DNA of 64,000 bases from Caulobacter ginsengisoli (GTDB taxonomy: Bacteria; Pseudomonadota; Alphaproteobacteria; Caulobacterales; Caulobacteraceae). Shown here one piece after another: positions 7,182 through 18,103 of the stretch. The DNA is taken from positions 186,001 to 250,000 of the forward strand of contig NZ_JAUSVS010000005.1 in NCBI RefSeq assembly GCF_030814835.1, read 5' to 3'. Each line of letters starts with the position of its first letter. Position 1 is the first letter of the stretch. Under the pieces are notes generated by a model that saw only the letters and a program-made list of their open reading frames with translations, did no database searches and was not told where the DNA came from. The position numbers were made by a program, and so were the translations under genes.

Positions 7182-8522
7182 ATGACAGCTGCTGATTCTT
7201 CCGAACCCCGCCTGCCGCCCAGATCCTTCGCGATTCTGTTCTCGGTTTCGGTGATCGTGGCCATCGGCAACACCGGCATGCAGTCGGTGCTGCCCGCCAT
7301 CGGCCGCCAGATCGGCATCCGCGACTATCTGGTGGCGGCGATCTTTTCGCTGTCGGCCCTGCTCTGGGCGATCATGAGCCCGATCTGGGCGCGGCAGTCG
7401 GATCTGCGCGGCCGCAAGCCGCTGATCATGCTGGGCTTGGCGGGCTTCATGCTCTCGATGACCCTGTGCGGCCTGGTGGTCAGCGCCGGTCTGCGCCATT
7501 GGGCGACCCCGCTGGTGATCTTCTTCATGTTCCTGTTCGCCCGGGCGACCTTCGGGCTGATCGGCTCGGCCTCCAACCCGGCCACCCAGGCCTATGTGGC
7601 CGAGCGCACCAGCCGGGCCGAACGCACCCAGCAGATGGCGGGCCTGGCCGGCGCCTTTGGCCTGGGCACCATCGTGGGGCCGGCCATCGCGCCGCTCTTC
7701 GTGCTGCCCGCCCTCGTCGTGGGCGGGGTCATGCTTTTTCCGGCCGTCACCCTGGCCGGGCCAATGTTCGCCTTCGCCCTGATCGCCGGGGCCATGCTGT
7801 TCGTGGTCTACCGTTTCCTGCCCGAGAGCGAAGGACCCAAGCGCGACGGCCGCCCGTTCTCCCAGGCCGGCCGCTCGTCCGCCTCGCTGTGGAAGGATCC
7901 GCGGCTGGTCCCCTTCCTGATCTATGGCTTCCTGGTCGCCACCTGCCAGACCGCCCAGGGCCAGACCCTGGGCTTCATGATCATCGACAAGCTGCACGTC
8001 ACCCCCGTCCAGGCCCAGGGCTTCACCGCCGTGGCCATGATGGCCGGAGCGGTGGCCGGGCTGCTGGCCCAGTGGGGCCTGATCCGCATGTTCCAGATGA
8101 GCCCCAGGACCCTGATGATCTGGGGCGTGGCCCTGGCGGCCCTGGGCAATCTGATGACCGCCTTCGCCCCCAACTACTGGACGGTGGTGATCGCCTACGC
8201 CCTCTCGAGCCTCGGCTACGGCTTCGCCCGGCCCGGCTTCACGGCCGGCGCCTCGCTGACCGTCCAGATGAGCGAACAGGCCCAGGCGGCCGGGGCCATC
8301 GCCATGGTCAATGGCCTGAACGTCATTCTCGCCCCCCTGTTCGTCATGCTCTACGAGGCGCTGCACCCGGCGCCCTTCCTGCTCAACGCCGCCATGCTGG
8401 TGGGCATGTTCGCCTACGCCATGACCAACACCATCCTGCGCAAGGCGGGCGAGGCGGGCAACGCCGACGAGGAAGCCACCACGGCGGCGTTGGAGCGGGT
8501 GGACGAGGGTGGGGTCGGCTAG
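7182..8522 (+). CDS. MFS transporter
   Basis: The 446-residue protein has about 12 hydrophobic spans and the MFS motif A after the second span (WARQSDLRGRKPLIMLG, a D-x-x-G-R-[RK] variant). It also has the antiporter-type motif C in span 5 (LAGAFGLGTIVGPAIAP), which points to a proton-coupled drug/metabolite exporter of the TetA-like group rather than an importer. The substrate cannot be inferred. It converges on the MltB-type gene across a repeat-filled gap. Confidence 0.88.
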   Translation: MTAADSSEPRLPPRSFAILFSVSVIVAIGNTGMQSVLPAIGRQIGIRDYLVAAIFSLSALLWAIMSPIWARQSDLRGRKPLIMLGLAGFMLSMTLCGLVVSAGLRHWATPLVIFFMFLFARATFGLIGSASNPATQAYVAERTSRAERTQQMAGLAGAFGLGTIVGPAIAPLFVLPALVVGGVMLFPAVTLAGPMFAFALIAGAMLFVVYRFLPESEGPKRDGRPFSQAGRSSASLWKDPRLVPFLIYGFLVATCQTAQGQTLGFMIIDKLHVTPVQAQGFTAVAMMAGAVAGLLAQWGLIRMFQMSPRTLMIWGVALAALGNLMTAFAPNYWTVVIAYALSSLGYGFARPGFTAGASLTVQMSEQAQAAGAIAMVNGLNVILAPLFVMLYEALHPAPFLLNAAMLVGMFAYAMTNTILRKAGEAGNADEEATTAALERVDEGGVG

Positions 8523-8557
8523 CTCCGCCCCCTACGTGGGTGGCGCACAGGAAAAAC

Positions 8558-8751
8558 CGTGGCTCTGCTCTCTCCTCACCCATAGGGGGAGGTGGCCCGG
8601 AGGGCCGGAGGGGGGCCTGTCACGCCGCACTTCGTTTCCGGACTTGGCGGGGCAGAAGTTGGGGGCTTGCCTGACAGGAAGTGCCGGTGTCGCTCCCCCC
8701 TCCGTCGCTCCGCGACACCTCCCCCTACGGGTGAGGAGAGAGCAGAGCCGC
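8558..8751. repeat. long inverted repeat in convergent gap
   Basis: Arms at about 8558-8615 and 8694-8751 are imperfect reverse complements (core TCTCTCCTCACCCATAGGGG versus ACGGGTGAGGAGAGAGCAGA). The gap also has CCGCCCCCTACGTGGG at 8524, a motif shared with the ends of the repeats at 21031 and 51746. No reading frame in this 254-bp gap looks coding. Confidence 0.8.
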
Positions 8752-8776
8752 ACACCTTCTTTGCGATAATTCTGAC

Positions 8777-10087
8777 CTACTGAACCGGCGGCGCCGCCAA
8801 CCCGCTGGCCTCCAACGCCAGCCGCCCGACGATCTCCTTGGTCAGATAACCGTCGGCGATCAGGCCTCGCGCCTTCTGCCAGGCGCGGACCGCCACGCGG
8901 GTCTTGGGGCCGATCTGGCCGTCGACGCCGCCCGGATCGTAGCCCAGCGCCGCCAGGGAGTTCTGGGCCAGGGTGCGGTCGGCCAGGCTCAGCGGGACTT
9001 CGTAGGGCCAGGGCCTGACCAGTGGCCCCTCGCCGCCGAACCGGTCGGCCAGCAGGCCCACCGCCAGGGCGTAGGCGGTGGAGTTGTTGTATTTGCGGAT
9101 GGCGAAATGGTTGGGGAAGACCAGGAAGGCCGGCCCGGCCGCCCCTGACGGCAGGATCAGCCCGGCCTTGGCCCCGGCGTCGGCGACGGACCAGGGCAGG
9201 CCGTCGGCCCGGGTGGCGCCCTGGCTCGCCCACCAGTCCGGCGTCTCCTTGGGACCTTCCGACAGGCCGTAGTCGAAACCCGGAACCAGGGTGACTTCCC
9301 GCGCCCAGGACTGGCCGCGAACCCAGCCAGCCCGGCTCATATAGCTGAAGGTCGAGGCGATGGCGTCGGGGGTCGAGCCCCAGATGTCGCGCTTGCCGTC
9401 GCCATCGCCGTCCAGGGCCGTGGAGAGATAGACCGATGGCAGGAACTGGGTCTGGCCCATGGCCCCGGCCCAGCTGCCTTTAAGCTGGGCGCGGCTCGCT
9501 TCGCCGGAGGCGATGATCTTCAGGCAGGCGATCAGCTCGCCCTCGGCCCAGTCGCGGCGGCGCCCGCCATACGCAAGCGTCGCGAAGGAGCGGACGGCGT
9601 CATAGTCGCCCTGGATCTTGCCGAACCCCGATTCCACCGCCCAGATCGACAGGATGACCGTGCGCGGCACGCCGTGCTGCTGCTCGAGCCGGCCCAGATA
9701 GGGCAGCTGGTCGCGGAAGCCCTGGCCCTGGGCGATCCGCCCGTCGGTGACCACGCCCTTCACATAGTCGCCGATCGGCTTGGAGAACTCCGGCTGGCTG
9801 ACATCGTGGGACGAGACCGACGGATCGGGGGTCAGGCCCGAGAGCTCGCGGACGATCACCCCGTCGGGGATGCCGGCCTTGAGCGCCCGGACCGTGAAGC
9901 CCGAACGCCAGGCGTCGAAATTCGGATCGCCCGAGGGAGCTATGTCGAGCGGCTGCACGGGCGGCGGCGCGGGCGGCGCATCGGGCGAGCCCGTGGCCGT
10001 CCCGATCACCTGCAGCGGCAGGGTCTTGTCCAGAGCCGGATCGGCGCAGCCGGCCAGGGTCAGGGCGATAAACAGGCGTCGATCCAT
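8777..10087 (-). CDS. MltB-type lytic murein transglycosylase lipoprotein
   Basis: The 436-residue protein starts at ATG 10087 (a TTG three codons earlier is less likely). LTLAGC near residue 13 is a lipobox. The SLT domain has the catalytic segment ILSIWAVESGFGKIQG, where the Glu of VESGFG is the expected acid. It also has AGAMGQTQFLPSVYLSTALD and the DGDGDGKRDIW region typical of MltB. Residues about 375-430 form a peptidoglycan-binding domain (LAALGYDPGGVDGQIGPKTR). It should cleave glycan strands from the outer-membrane side. Confidence 0.92.
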   Translation of the reverse strand: MDRRLFIALTLAGCADPALDKTLPLQVIGTATGSPDAPPAPPPVQPLDIAPSGDPNFDAWRSGFTVRALKAGIPDGVIVRELSGLTPDPSVSSHDVSQPEFSKPIGDYVKGVVTDGRIAQGQGFRDQLPYLGRLEQQHGVPRTVILSIWAVESGFGKIQGDYDAVRSFATLAYGGRRRDWAEGELIACLKIIASGEASRAQLKGSWAGAMGQTQFLPSVYLSTALDGDGDGKRDIWGSTPDAIASTFSYMSRAGWVRGQSWAREVTLVPGFDYGLSEGPKETPDWWASQGATRADGLPWSVADAGAKAGLILPSGAAGPAFLVFPNHFAIRKYNNSTAYALAVGLLADRFGGEGPLVRPWPYEVPLSLADRTLAQNSLAALGYDPGGVDGQIGPKTRVAVRAWQKARGLIADGYLTKEIVGRLALEASGLAAPPVQ

Positions 10088-10248
10088 GGCGTCCAAGCTA
10101 GCTGAGGGGTCTGTCCCCTACTCAATCAATTCCGCGACATTCCGCCGGCCCCTGCGATTTTCGTGCCGGGAGGCCCCCTTTTTTGACCTTTGCGGAACAG
10201 GGTTCGGGGGGGAAGCTGGGATATCATCCAATCCTTGGGGGTTTTTCG

Positions 10249-10626
10249 ATGAAAGCGCTTCCCGTTCTCGCCGCCGCCGTCCTGCTGGCCAGCGTCGCCG
10301 CGCCCGCCCTGGCCGCCGGCTGCGCCGATCCCTCGGCCGAGTTCAATCTCTCCGGCACCACCTGGACCGGCTATGTCCGCTGGGACGATGGCGAGACCCA
10401 CACCCTCAAGCTCAAGCTGCGCGCCGATTGCGTGGCCGAGTACAGCTATGACGGCAACACCTACACCAACGGCAGATGGGTGCAGCGCGGCTCGCTGATC
10501 GAGTGGGACACCAACGACCACTACGCCGTCTATCTGGGCGAGGCGTCCGCGGCCAGCATTGGCGGGGTGATCTACAACAGGGCCCACGACCACGGCAGCT
10601 GGGTGTTCATGCCCGGCGGCCGGTAG
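10249..10626 (+). CDS. small secreted protein, unknown function (125 aa)
   Basis: ATG 10249 opens a signal peptide (residues 1-21, cleavage after ALAA). The mature part has two cysteines and an alternating Thr/Tyr/Trp-rich pattern (WTGYVRWDDGETHTLKLKL; YSYDGNTYTNGRW) that suggests a small beta-sandwich or barrel. The upstream in-frame codons lack a signal sequence, so I set the start here. I do not recognise the family. Confidence 0.7.
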   Translation: MKALPVLAAAVLLASVAAPALAAGCADPSAEFNLSGTTWTGYVRWDDGETHTLKLKLRADCVAEYSYDGNTYTNGRWVQRGSLIEWDTNDHYAVYLGEASAASIGGVIYNRAHDHGSWVFMPGGR

Positions 10627-10653
10627 ATCACGAGCCGGTGGTCCGTCGGCCGG

Positions 10654-10839
10654 TCAATCGACCTGGTGCGGACGCTGCAGCAGCCAGGCGATGATCGGCC
10701 GGCCTTCCGAATCTCCACCCAGGCCGCGCCAGGAGGCCGCCATTCTCAGCCAGGAGGCGCGCATGGCCTCGTCCGGGCTGGCGGCGGCCGAGGCTTCGCA
10801 CATCTCCGCTTTTTCGTAGCAGGCGCTGGCGGTCATCAT
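10654..10839 (-). CDS. small conserved helical protein (61 aa)
   Basis: The frame encodes CYEKAEMCEASAAASPDEAM followed by RASWLRMAASWR. This is the pattern of a widespread alphaproteobacterial small protein of unknown role (Y-x-x-K-A-x-x-C-x-x-x-A, then R-x-x-W-L-x-M-A-x-x-W-R). I set the start at ATG 10839, with ATG 10836 next; neither has a strong ribosome binding site. It lies convergent to the secreted protein at 10249, only 27 bp from its stop. Confidence 0.6.
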   Translation of the reverse strand: MMTASACYEKAEMCEASAAASPDEAMRASWLRMAASWRGLGGDSEGRPIIAWLLQRPHQVD

Positions 10840-10942
10840 GAAGGCAGCCTGCGCCAACCCTGCCGGCCCCGCCCTCACACAGGTTATGAGCTGTGGCAAT
10901 TCGACCTAACCTGGATCAGTCCGCCCGTGACGGACGGGAAGC

Positions 10943-11698
10943 CTAGACCAGGCTGGAAGCACGAGCGCCGACCTCCGTCAGCTCGTGGACGCGGTCCAGG
11001 TGCAGATATTCGCCGTTGAACTGGGCGACCTTCTTCAGGCCCGCCGGATCGAGGACCCTGATGGTCTTGCCGTTGGAGGCGATCAGCCCCTCGGCCCGCA
11101 GTTTCTGCAGGGTGCGGTTGGCGTGGACGGGCGTCAGCCCCGTCGCATCGGCCAGATCGACCTGGGTGATCGGGAAGTCATAGGTGTCGTCCGCCGCCAG
11201 CCCCACCATGCGATAGCGGACCAGCATCTCGTAGAGCATGTGGGCGATCCGCTCCTTGGCCTTGCGCCGGCCGTGGTCGATGATCCGTTCGCGCAGCACC
11301 CCCAGGTCGGTCATGGTGCCCCACCACAGCGCCTCGCCCAGCCGGCTGTTCTCGCGCAGCATGTCCTTCATGGCCTGGCCGGAAACCAGCGCCGCGACGG
11401 TGGGGGTCATCGCCGCCACCCCGTGATCCATGACCTTGAGCACGAAGATCTCGGCGTCGCACAGGTCGCCCGGGATCAGGAAGGCCATGATCTGGCGGCT
11501 GCCGTCGCGCAGGATTTTGTAGCGGCAGGCCATGCCCGACAGCACCACATGGCAGTCGGGCGAATGGGCGCCGTCGGCGATGATGTCGTCGCGCGGCGCA
11601 TAGGTCACCTGCCGGGTTGTCAGCTCATCCAGCCGCAGCCGCTCCTGCGCCGAAAAGGCGGTGAACATCTCCATCTTCATCGTCCAGGGATTGGACAT
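10943..11698 (-). CDS. Crp/Fnr family transcriptional regulator
   Basis: The 251-residue protein has an N-terminal cyclic-nucleotide-binding-like barrel (VVLSGMACRYKILRDGSRQI, GDLCDAEIF), a dimer helix, and a C-terminal winged helix (ITQVDLADATGLTPVHANRT). There is no Fnr-type cysteine cluster and the cAMP-contact residues are not clearly conserved, so the signal is unknown. Proteins of this subgroup often lie near respiratory or stress genes. It is divergent from rpmJ. Confidence 0.88.
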   Translation of the reverse strand: MSNPWTMKMEMFTAFSAQERLRLDELTTRQVTYAPRDDIIADGAHSPDCHVVLSGMACRYKILRDGSRQIMAFLIPGDLCDAEIFVLKVMDHGVAAMTPTVAALVSGQAMKDMLRENSRLGEALWWGTMTDLGVLRERIIDHGRRKAKERIAHMLYEMLVRYRMVGLAADDTYDFPITQVDLADATGLTPVHANRTLQKLRAEGLIASNGKTIRVLDPAGLKKVAQFNGEYLHLDRVHELTEVGARASSLV

Positions 11699-11789
11699 GG
11701 CGCCTCCGGGCCTGTGGCGGCCGCCCTATCAACGCGCCGGGGAGGGTATCGACCCATGAAACCTGAGTGGGACCAGCGCCCGACTCCAA

Positions 11790-11818
11790 TTGACTTTGCG
11801 GGGGCCGGCCCCTATACC
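11790..11818 (+). promoter_or_regulatory. sigma-70-type promoter for rpmJ
   Basis: TTGACT (11790-11795) and TATACC (11813-11818) are 17 bp apart, the ideal spacing for a housekeeping promoter. This predicts a transcript start near 11825 and a leader of about 70 bases before rpmJ. Confidence 0.6.
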
Positions 11819-11896
11819 GCCGCGCTCTGGAACAACCGGGTCTTTCCGGCGCCTTTTCTTTCGCGCCCGAGCAAGCCCGCCTGACGGTAGACGGTG

Positions 11897-12022
11897 ATGA
11901 AAGTCAGAAGCTCGCTGAAGTCGCTCAAGTCGCGCCACCGCGACTGCAAGCTCGTCCGTCGCAAGGGCGTGCTGTACGTGATCAACAAGACCGACCCGCG
12001 CTTCAAGGCCAAGCAGGGCTAA
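11897..12022 (+). CDS. rpmJ: 50S ribosomal protein L36
   Basis: The 41-residue product ([20 protein letters not shown] and so on, ending RFKAKQG) is the alphaproteobacterial L36. It has one cysteine and lacks the full Cys3-His zinc ribbon, so it is the zinc-independent type. L36 binds 23S rRNA in the large subunit. It ends four bases before the GTG of the HAD phosphatase gene, so the two are cotranscribed. Confidence 0.95.
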   Translation: MKVRSSLKSLKSRHRDCKLVRRKGVLYVINKTDPRFKAKQG

Positions 12023-12026
12023 GCGA

Positions 12027-12635
12027 GTGACGTCGCCCGTCGGCGTCCTCTGGGATGTCGGCAACGTCATGGTCCGTTGGGACCCCCGGACGCTCTATTC
12101 CAAGATCTTCCCGGAACCGGCCGCTCGCGACCGGTTCCTTTCGTCTGTCTGCACCCTCGCCTGGCACGCCGAGACCGACCGGGGCGTGCCGGCGGAAGAC
12201 AACACCGCGGCGCTGATCGCCCGCCATCCCCAGCATGAGGCCGAAATCCGCGCCTGGTGGGAGCGCTGGGACGAGATGTTCTCCGGCGCCATCGCGGAAA
12301 CGGAAAGCGCCATGCACGCCCTGGCCGAGCGCGGCGTGCCGCAGTTCGCCCTGACCAACATGGCCGGCCCGGTCTGGCCGATGATCCCGCCGATGGTCCC
12401 GGCCTGTCGTCACCTGAAGGCGGTGGTGGTCTCGGGCGACGAGGGGCTGATCAAGCCGGACGCGGCCATCTACCACTTGGCCTGCGAGCGGGCCGGTCTT
12501 CGTCCCGAGCAGCTGCTGTTCGTCGACGACAGCCTCGCCAACATCAACGCGGCGGCCGAGCTGGGCTTTCATGTCCACAGGTTTGAAGACCCCGCGGCGT
12601 TACGGCCGGCCCTTGAGGCTCACGGGCTGTTGTGA
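12027..12635 (+). CDS. HAD family phosphatase (YihX-like)
   Basis: The 202-residue protein starts at GTG 12027 directly after rpmJ. HAD motif I is LWDVGNVMVRWDP, in which the second Asp of the usual DxDxT is Gly, as in YihX-type sugar-phosphate phosphatases. Motif II is ALTNMAG, motif III has the Lys in GLIKPDAAIYH, and motif IV is LLFVDDSLANINAA. The cap is the small helical type. The substrate is probably a sugar phosphate, by family analogy only. Confidence 0.88.
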   Translation: MTSPVGVLWDVGNVMVRWDPRTLYSKIFPEPAARDRFLSSVCTLAWHAETDRGVPAEDNTAALIARHPQHEAEIRAWWERWDEMFSGAIAETESAMHALAERGVPQFALTNMAGPVWPMIPPMVPACRHLKAVVVSGDEGLIKPDAAIYHLACERAGLRPEQLLFVDDSLANINAAAELGFHVHRFEDPAALRPALEAHGLL

Positions 12636-12701
12636 GTCGCCGGCCGGGTCGCTAGTTTCCGCGACCTTTCGCCTTTCCCGACTCATGCGAGTGTATTCCC
12701 C

Positions 12702-12968
12702 ATGGCCGACGACGCCTCCAACGTAGATGTCCTGAACGCCACGGCCCAGGCCCAGCTGAAGAGCGTCGTCGAGCGCATCGAGCGCCTCGAAGAGGACAAG
12801 GCCGCGGTCATGGCCGACCTCAAGGAGGTCTATGCCGAGGCCAAGGGCAACGGCTACGACGTCAAGATCCTTCGCAAGGTCGTCCGCCTGCGCAAGCAGG
12901 ACAAGGCCAAGCGCCAGGAGGAAGAGGCCCTGATCGACCTCTACCTGTCCGCCGTCGGGGGTCTGTGA
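12702..12968 (+). CDS. gapR: nucleoid-associated protein GapR (DUF2312)
   Basis: The 88-residue protein is a full-length DUF2312 member: a coiled-coil helix (QLKSVVERIERLEEDKAAVM) then AKGNGYDVKILRKVVRLRKQ and an acidic end LIDLYLSAVG. In Caulobacter this family is GapR, an AT-rich, overtwisted-DNA-binding protein that clamps DNA ahead of replication forks and highly transcribed genes. It lies 66 bp after the HAD gene and overlaps the next gene by four bases (GTGA). Confidence 0.93.
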   Translation: MADDASNVDVLNATAQAQLKSVVERIERLEEDKAAVMADLKEVYAEAKGNGYDVKILRKVVRLRKQDKAKRQEEEALIDLYLSAVGGL

Positions 12969-13270
12969 AGCGAAAGCCTCCAGACTTCAAGGCGCAGGCC
13001 AAGCGGTCGGCGCTGAACGCCCTCAAACGCGCCCGCCGCACCGCCGACAAGGCGGGGATCGAACTCTCCGACTGGGAGGGCGAGTTCCTGACCTCGGTCG
13101 AGGAGCGCATCAAGACCTATGGCCGCGCCTTCGGCGACCCTGAGAAGGGCGGCGCCGGGGAGGCGTTCTCGGTGCTTCAGACGGTGAAGTTGAAAGAGAT
13201 CAGCGCCAAGGCCAAGGGCGAGAAACGGCAGTTTGGGCGGAAGGGGTTCAAGCGAGCGAAGAAAACTTAG
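12965..13270 (+). CDS. basic protein of unknown function coupled to gapR (101 aa)
   Basis: GTG 12965 overlaps the gapR stop, so translation is probably coupled. The product is very basic (about 25 Lys/Arg) and helical, with an N-terminal KRKPPDFKAQAKRSALNALK and a Lys/Arg-rich tail. It could bind nucleic acid, but I do not recognise a domain. Overlap with gapR suggests related work on DNA; this is inference. Confidence 0.75.
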   Translation: MKRKPPDFKAQAKRSALNALKRARRTADKAGIELSDWEGEFLTSVEERIKTYGRAFGDPEKGGAGEAFSVLQTVKLKEISAKAKGEKRQFGRKGFKRAKKT

Positions 13271-13309
13271 AGATAGAATTGGCTATACAGGACTTGGTCT
13301 CCCCCAAAT

Positions 13310-13433
13310 CCGCTCATTCCCGCGAAAGCGGGAACCCAGGTTTTTTCGTAGCTGACCTTCAGCTACCCAGACCTTCTGGAATCGCTCTCAACAGCAAAAA
13401 AGCCTGGGTCCCCGCTTTCGCGGGGATGAGCGG
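13310..13433. repeat. inverted repeat with 37-bp arms in convergent gap
   Basis: The left arm (13310-13346) carries CGCGAAAGCGGGAACCCAGG followed by a T-run; the right arm (13396-13433) is its reverse complement preceded by an A-run. Transcripts from either direction would form a GC-rich stem next to a U-tract, so it could end both converging transcripts. A short solo copy of the same core occurs at 59020-59051. Confidence 0.85.
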
Positions 13434-13448
13434 TATTGATGGTAGGCT

Positions 13449-13555
13449 CTAGGCGGGTCTCGCGGTCATCCGCAACGTCGCCAGTTTCATCCGCGCCATC
13501 AGCGACTTCAGCCGATGATCGCGGTCCTGGGGCCTCACGGTCTGGAAGCGGCGCA

Positions 13556-13556
<1 letters not shown>
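13449..13556 (-). CDS. possible 35-aa basic peptide overlapping tacA stop
   Basis: ATG 13556 shares one base with the TGA of the upstream regulator gene (TGATG), the geometry of coupled translation. The frame encodes 35 residues, rich in Arg/Met/Leu (MRRFQTVRPQDRDHRLKSLM and so on), with no signal peptide or known motif. There is no independent ribosome binding site. It may be a real micro-protein or chance; in GC-rich DNA short open frames are common. Confidence 0.35.
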
Positions 13557-15025
<1,469 letters not shown>

Positions 15026-15129
15026 TGTTAGGCCACCCACCATCACCGGCCACATCCATCATGGGGTGCGGCTCCGTTGATCCAGATTGATACAGGAGCG
15101 AGGTAAAGGTCGGGTTTCGGAGACCTGAG

Positions 15130-16971
15130 TCAGGCGTTAACGGCGAAAGCCGTTTGCGCTGCGCACGGCGCCATGACGGCGGCGATCTCGGCCACCAGAG
15201 CCTGCACCTGGATCGGCTTGCTGACCTGGCCGGAGAAACCCAGGGCCAGGTAGCCGTCCTTGTCATGCGACAGCACGTCGGCGCTGACCGCCACCGCGGG
15301 GGTAGCCCGGTTGGGGCCGGGCTGGCCGCGCAGGCGGGCGATGGCCTCGATGCCGCTCATGCCGGGCATCTGGATATCCATCAGCACCAGGTCGAAGGCC
15401 CGTTCGGCGGCAAGCGCCAGGGCCTCTGGACCGCTGACGGCGCGGGTCACCTGGTGGCCGAGCGCGCCCAGCACCTGCTCCAGCACCATCAGGTTCACGG
15501 CGTTGTCGTCGACGGCCAGGATCGAGAGGGCCTCGGTGGGGCCGGCGTCCAGCTCGGCGGCCTGGGCGCAGCCTTCACTCTCGGGCTCGGCGATGCGCAG
15601 CGGCAGCAGGATGTGGAAGGCGGCGCCCTGGCCCAGCTCGCTCTCGGCCCAAAGGCGTCCGCCCATCACCTCGGTCAGCTGGCGCGAGATGGCCAGGCCC
15701 AGGCCCGCCCCGCCGAACTGGCGGGCGACGGACTCGTCGGCCTGCGAGAAGCGTTCGAAGAGGTGGGGCAGCACGGCCGGGTCGATGCCGATGCCGCTGT
15801 CGCGCACCGTGAAGCGCAGATGCTCGTGCTCGGCGCTGATCGAGAGGGCGACGCCGCCCTCGGGTGTGAACTTCACGGCGTTGCCGATCAGGTTGAACAG
15901 CACCTGCCGCACCCGGCGGCCATCCATCAGCACCCGCGCCGGCAGGTCGGGGCTGAGATTCAGGTCCAGGGTCAGGCCCTTCTGCTGGGCGGTCGGGCGC
16001 CACAGGCCGATCAGTTCGTCGGCGAAGGCGGTCAGGTCCTGGGGCAGGGCCTCGACCTCCATCTTGCCGGCGTCGATCTTGGAGATGTCGAGGATGTCGT
16101 TGAGGATCGACATCAGGAATTCGCCGCTGTGGATCAGGGTCTCGACCTGGGCCCGCTGCTCGCCATCCATGTTCGAGCGCTTGAGCAGCTGGGCCATGCC
16201 CAGCACCCCGTTCATCGGGGTGCGGATCTCGTGGCTCATGGTGGCCAGGAAGTTGGCCTTGGCCTGGCCGGCCCGGCGGGCCGCCTCGCGGGCCTCCTCG
16301 GCCTCGGCCCGCTCGGCCCGCAGCCGCTCGATCAGGCGGTTGTTGCGGTCGCGCACGGCGGTCCATTCGCCCAGGATGCGGAGCACGCCGCCCGACATCA
16401 TCAGCAGCATGCCGCCCAGCATCAGGGTGGCGAGCAGCAGGGCCGTCGCGATGAGCGGCGGGAAACGCACGGCGATGACCACGGCCAGGCCCGCCAGGAC
16501 TGGCGCGGCCGACATCAGAAACAGCCGGGGCGAGAGGCTGCCCTGGGCTACCGAGACGCAGAGCAGCAGGCAGGCCATAAGCCCCAGGAAGACCAGATCC
16601 GCCGGCGATCCGCCCAGCAGCGCGGCGGCGACGGGGGCCCAGCAGGCGGCGGCCGCCCGCGCCGCGACGATCCAGTAGATCCGGCGCAGGTTGAAGGTGT
16701 CGTCCTCGATCGCGGCGGTGCGGCTCCAGCGGCGGTAGCAGCCCTGGACGAACCAGTCGCCGGCCATGTTGCCCAGGCAGGAGGCCAGGCCGATCAGCGG
16801 GTGACCCAGCAGGGCCAGCACCAGGCCGAACGGCAGGGTTATCGCGAACAGCAGCGGCAGGGGCGCCTGCAGGCCGGCCAGCAGGATCTGGGGCATGTTC
16901 AGGGTCGGCAGGGCGCCGTCGTTGTCGTCGACGACCGCGGCGCCCATCACATTGCCCTCGTAGGCCGGCAT
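15130..16971 (-). CDS. membrane hybrid sensor histidine kinase
   Basis: ATG 16971 (GGAAG 5 bases upstream) gives 613 residues. Residues about 25-205 hold several hydrophobic spans in pairs, probably six, with almost no periplasmic domain, so sensing is likely in the membrane. A coiled coil leads to the H-box ([14 protein letters not shown]), then the ATPase domain ([18 protein letters not shown]) and a C-terminal receiver ([14 protein letters not shown]). It should autophosphorylate and pass phosphate to its own receiver and then to a phosphotransferase. No phosphotransfer gene is adjacent. Confidence 0.92.
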   Translation of the reverse strand: MPAYEGNVMGAAVVDDNDGALPTLNMPQILLAGLQAPLPLLFAITLPFGLVLALLGHPLIGLASCLGNMAGDWFVQGCYRRWSRTAAIEDDTFNLRRIYWIVAARAAAACWAPVAAALLGGSPADLVFLGLMACLLLCVSVAQGSLSPRLFLMSAAPVLAGLAVVIAVRFPPLIATALLLATLMLGGMLLMMSGGVLRILGEWTAVRDRNNRLIERLRAERAEAEEAREAARRAGQAKANFLATMSHEIRTPMNGVLGMAQLLKRSNMDGEQRAQVETLIHSGEFLMSILNDILDISKIDAGKMEVEALPQDLTAFADELIGLWRPTAQQKGLTLDLNLSPDLPARVLMDGRRVRQVLFNLIGNAVKFTPEGGVALSISAEHEHLRFTVRDSGIGIDPAVLPHLFERFSQADESVARQFGGAGLGLAISRQLTEVMGGRLWAESELGQGAAFHILLPLRIAEPESEGCAQAAELDAGPTEALSILAVDDNAVNLMVLEQVLGALGHQVTRAVSGPEALALAAERAFDLVLMDIQMPGMSGIEAIARLRGQPGPNRATPAVAVSADVLSHDKDGYLALGFSGQVSKPIQVQALVAEIAAVMAPCAAQTAFAVNA

Positions 16972-17109
16972 CGCGCTTCCAAATCCCCTCAAACGGCTCC
17001 GGTCGAACGTTACAATCCGACCGGTTAAAGACGCCTGACCACCCGGTAAAAGGATGGTTTTTCCAGCGGCTTGGTCTAATGATACCGGTGTCAGGAATTG
17101 GGAGGCTTC

Positions 17110-18066
17110 ATGCTGACGCGCCGCCTGTTTGGCCAGACCGCCGCCCTGCTGGCCGGCTCGGCCGCCCTGCCTGCCCTCGCCGCCGACGTTCCGGAGATCC
17201 TGCCGATCTGGCCCGGCGATCCGCCCGGCGGCGAGGCCGTGACGGTCCAGGAACAGGTGGTCGAGCGGGCCAAGGACCCGGCCGCCCTGCGCGACCGCTA
17301 TGTCCAGCATGTCCGCCGCCCGACCCTGACCGTCTTCAGGCCGGCCAGGCCCAACGGGACCAGTCTGCTGATGGCCCCCGGCGGCGGCTACAAATGGGTG
17401 GTGATGGACAAGGAGGGCTACGAGACCGCCGCCCGCTTCGCCCTGGCCGGGATCACCGTCTATGTCATGACCTACCGCCTGCCCGCCGACGGCTGGGCGG
17501 CCGGCCCGGCGACCCCGCTGCAGGATGTCCAGCGCGCCATGCGCCTGGTGCGTCATCTGGCGCCCGGGCGCGGCCTCGACCCCGCCAGGGTGGCGATCAT
17601 GGGCTTTTCGGCCGGCGGTCATGTCGCCGGCTGCGGGACGCTGATGTTCGACCGGCCGGCCTATCGGCCGATCGACGCCGTCGACGCGGTCTCGGCCCGG
17701 CCGGACCTGGCGCTGCTCTGCTATCCCGTGGCCAGCATGGACCCCGCCATCGCCCACGCCGGCTCGCGCAAGGAACTACTGGGCGAGGCTCCGACGGCGG
17801 CGGCGCAGACCGCCTGGTCGCTCGAGGACCAGGTCCGCCCCGACGCCCCGCCGGTCTTCCTGCTGCACGCCCTGGACGACGCCAGCGTCCCACCGGCCAA
17901 CGCCCTACGCCTGATGGAGGCCCTGCGCGCCGCCAGGATACCGGTCGAGGCGCACCTGTTCGAGGAGGGCGGCCACGGGTTCGGGCTGCGCTTCACGACC
18001 GGCAAGCCGGTGGCGGCCTGGCCGGACCTGGCGCTGGGCTGGATGAAGCGCAAAGCCTTCATCTGA
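17110..18066 (+). CDS. secreted alpha/beta-hydrolase (BD-FAE/acetyl-esterase-like)
   Basis: ATG 17110 has GGGAGG eight bases upstream and opens with [20 protein letters not shown], a twin-arginine-type signal. The hydrolase core has the oxyanion region [11 protein letters not shown], nucleophile [10 protein letters not shown], a late Asp (LLHALDD) and His (EEGGHGFGL). This order matches esterases of the xylan/polymer deacetylase group. It should act in the periplasm, perhaps on acetylated sugars; substrate is inferred from the family only. Confidence 0.85.
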   Translation: MLTRRLFGQTAALLAGSAALPALAADVPEILPIWPGDPPGGEAVTVQEQVVERAKDPAALRDRYVQHVRRPTLTVFRPARPNGTSLLMAPGGGYKWVVMDKEGYETAARFALAGITVYVMTYRLPADGWAAGPATPLQDVQRAMRLVRHLAPGRGLDPARVAIMGFSAGGHVAGCGTLMFDRPAYRPIDAVDAVSARPDLALLCYPVASMDPAIAHAGSRKELLGEAPTAAAQTAWSLEDQVRPDAPPVFLLHALDDASVPPANALRLMEALRAARIPVEAHLFEEGGHGFGLRFTTGKPVAAWPDLALGWMKRKAFI

Positions 18067-18103
18067 CTTCCGCAGCCGGGCGGGCGGGCGTAAAGCCGGG
18101 GCC

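Noticed and set aside
12958..13270. Frameshift split between gapR and the next gene
   Set aside because: gapR is full length and the next protein shows no DUF2312 pattern, so the 4-bp overlap is normal coupling.
16972..17757. Upstream extension of the hybrid kinase frame
   Set aside because: The extra sequence is Gly/His/Gln-rich and antisense to the esterase gene; ATG 16971 with its ribosome binding site and the first membrane span mark the true start.
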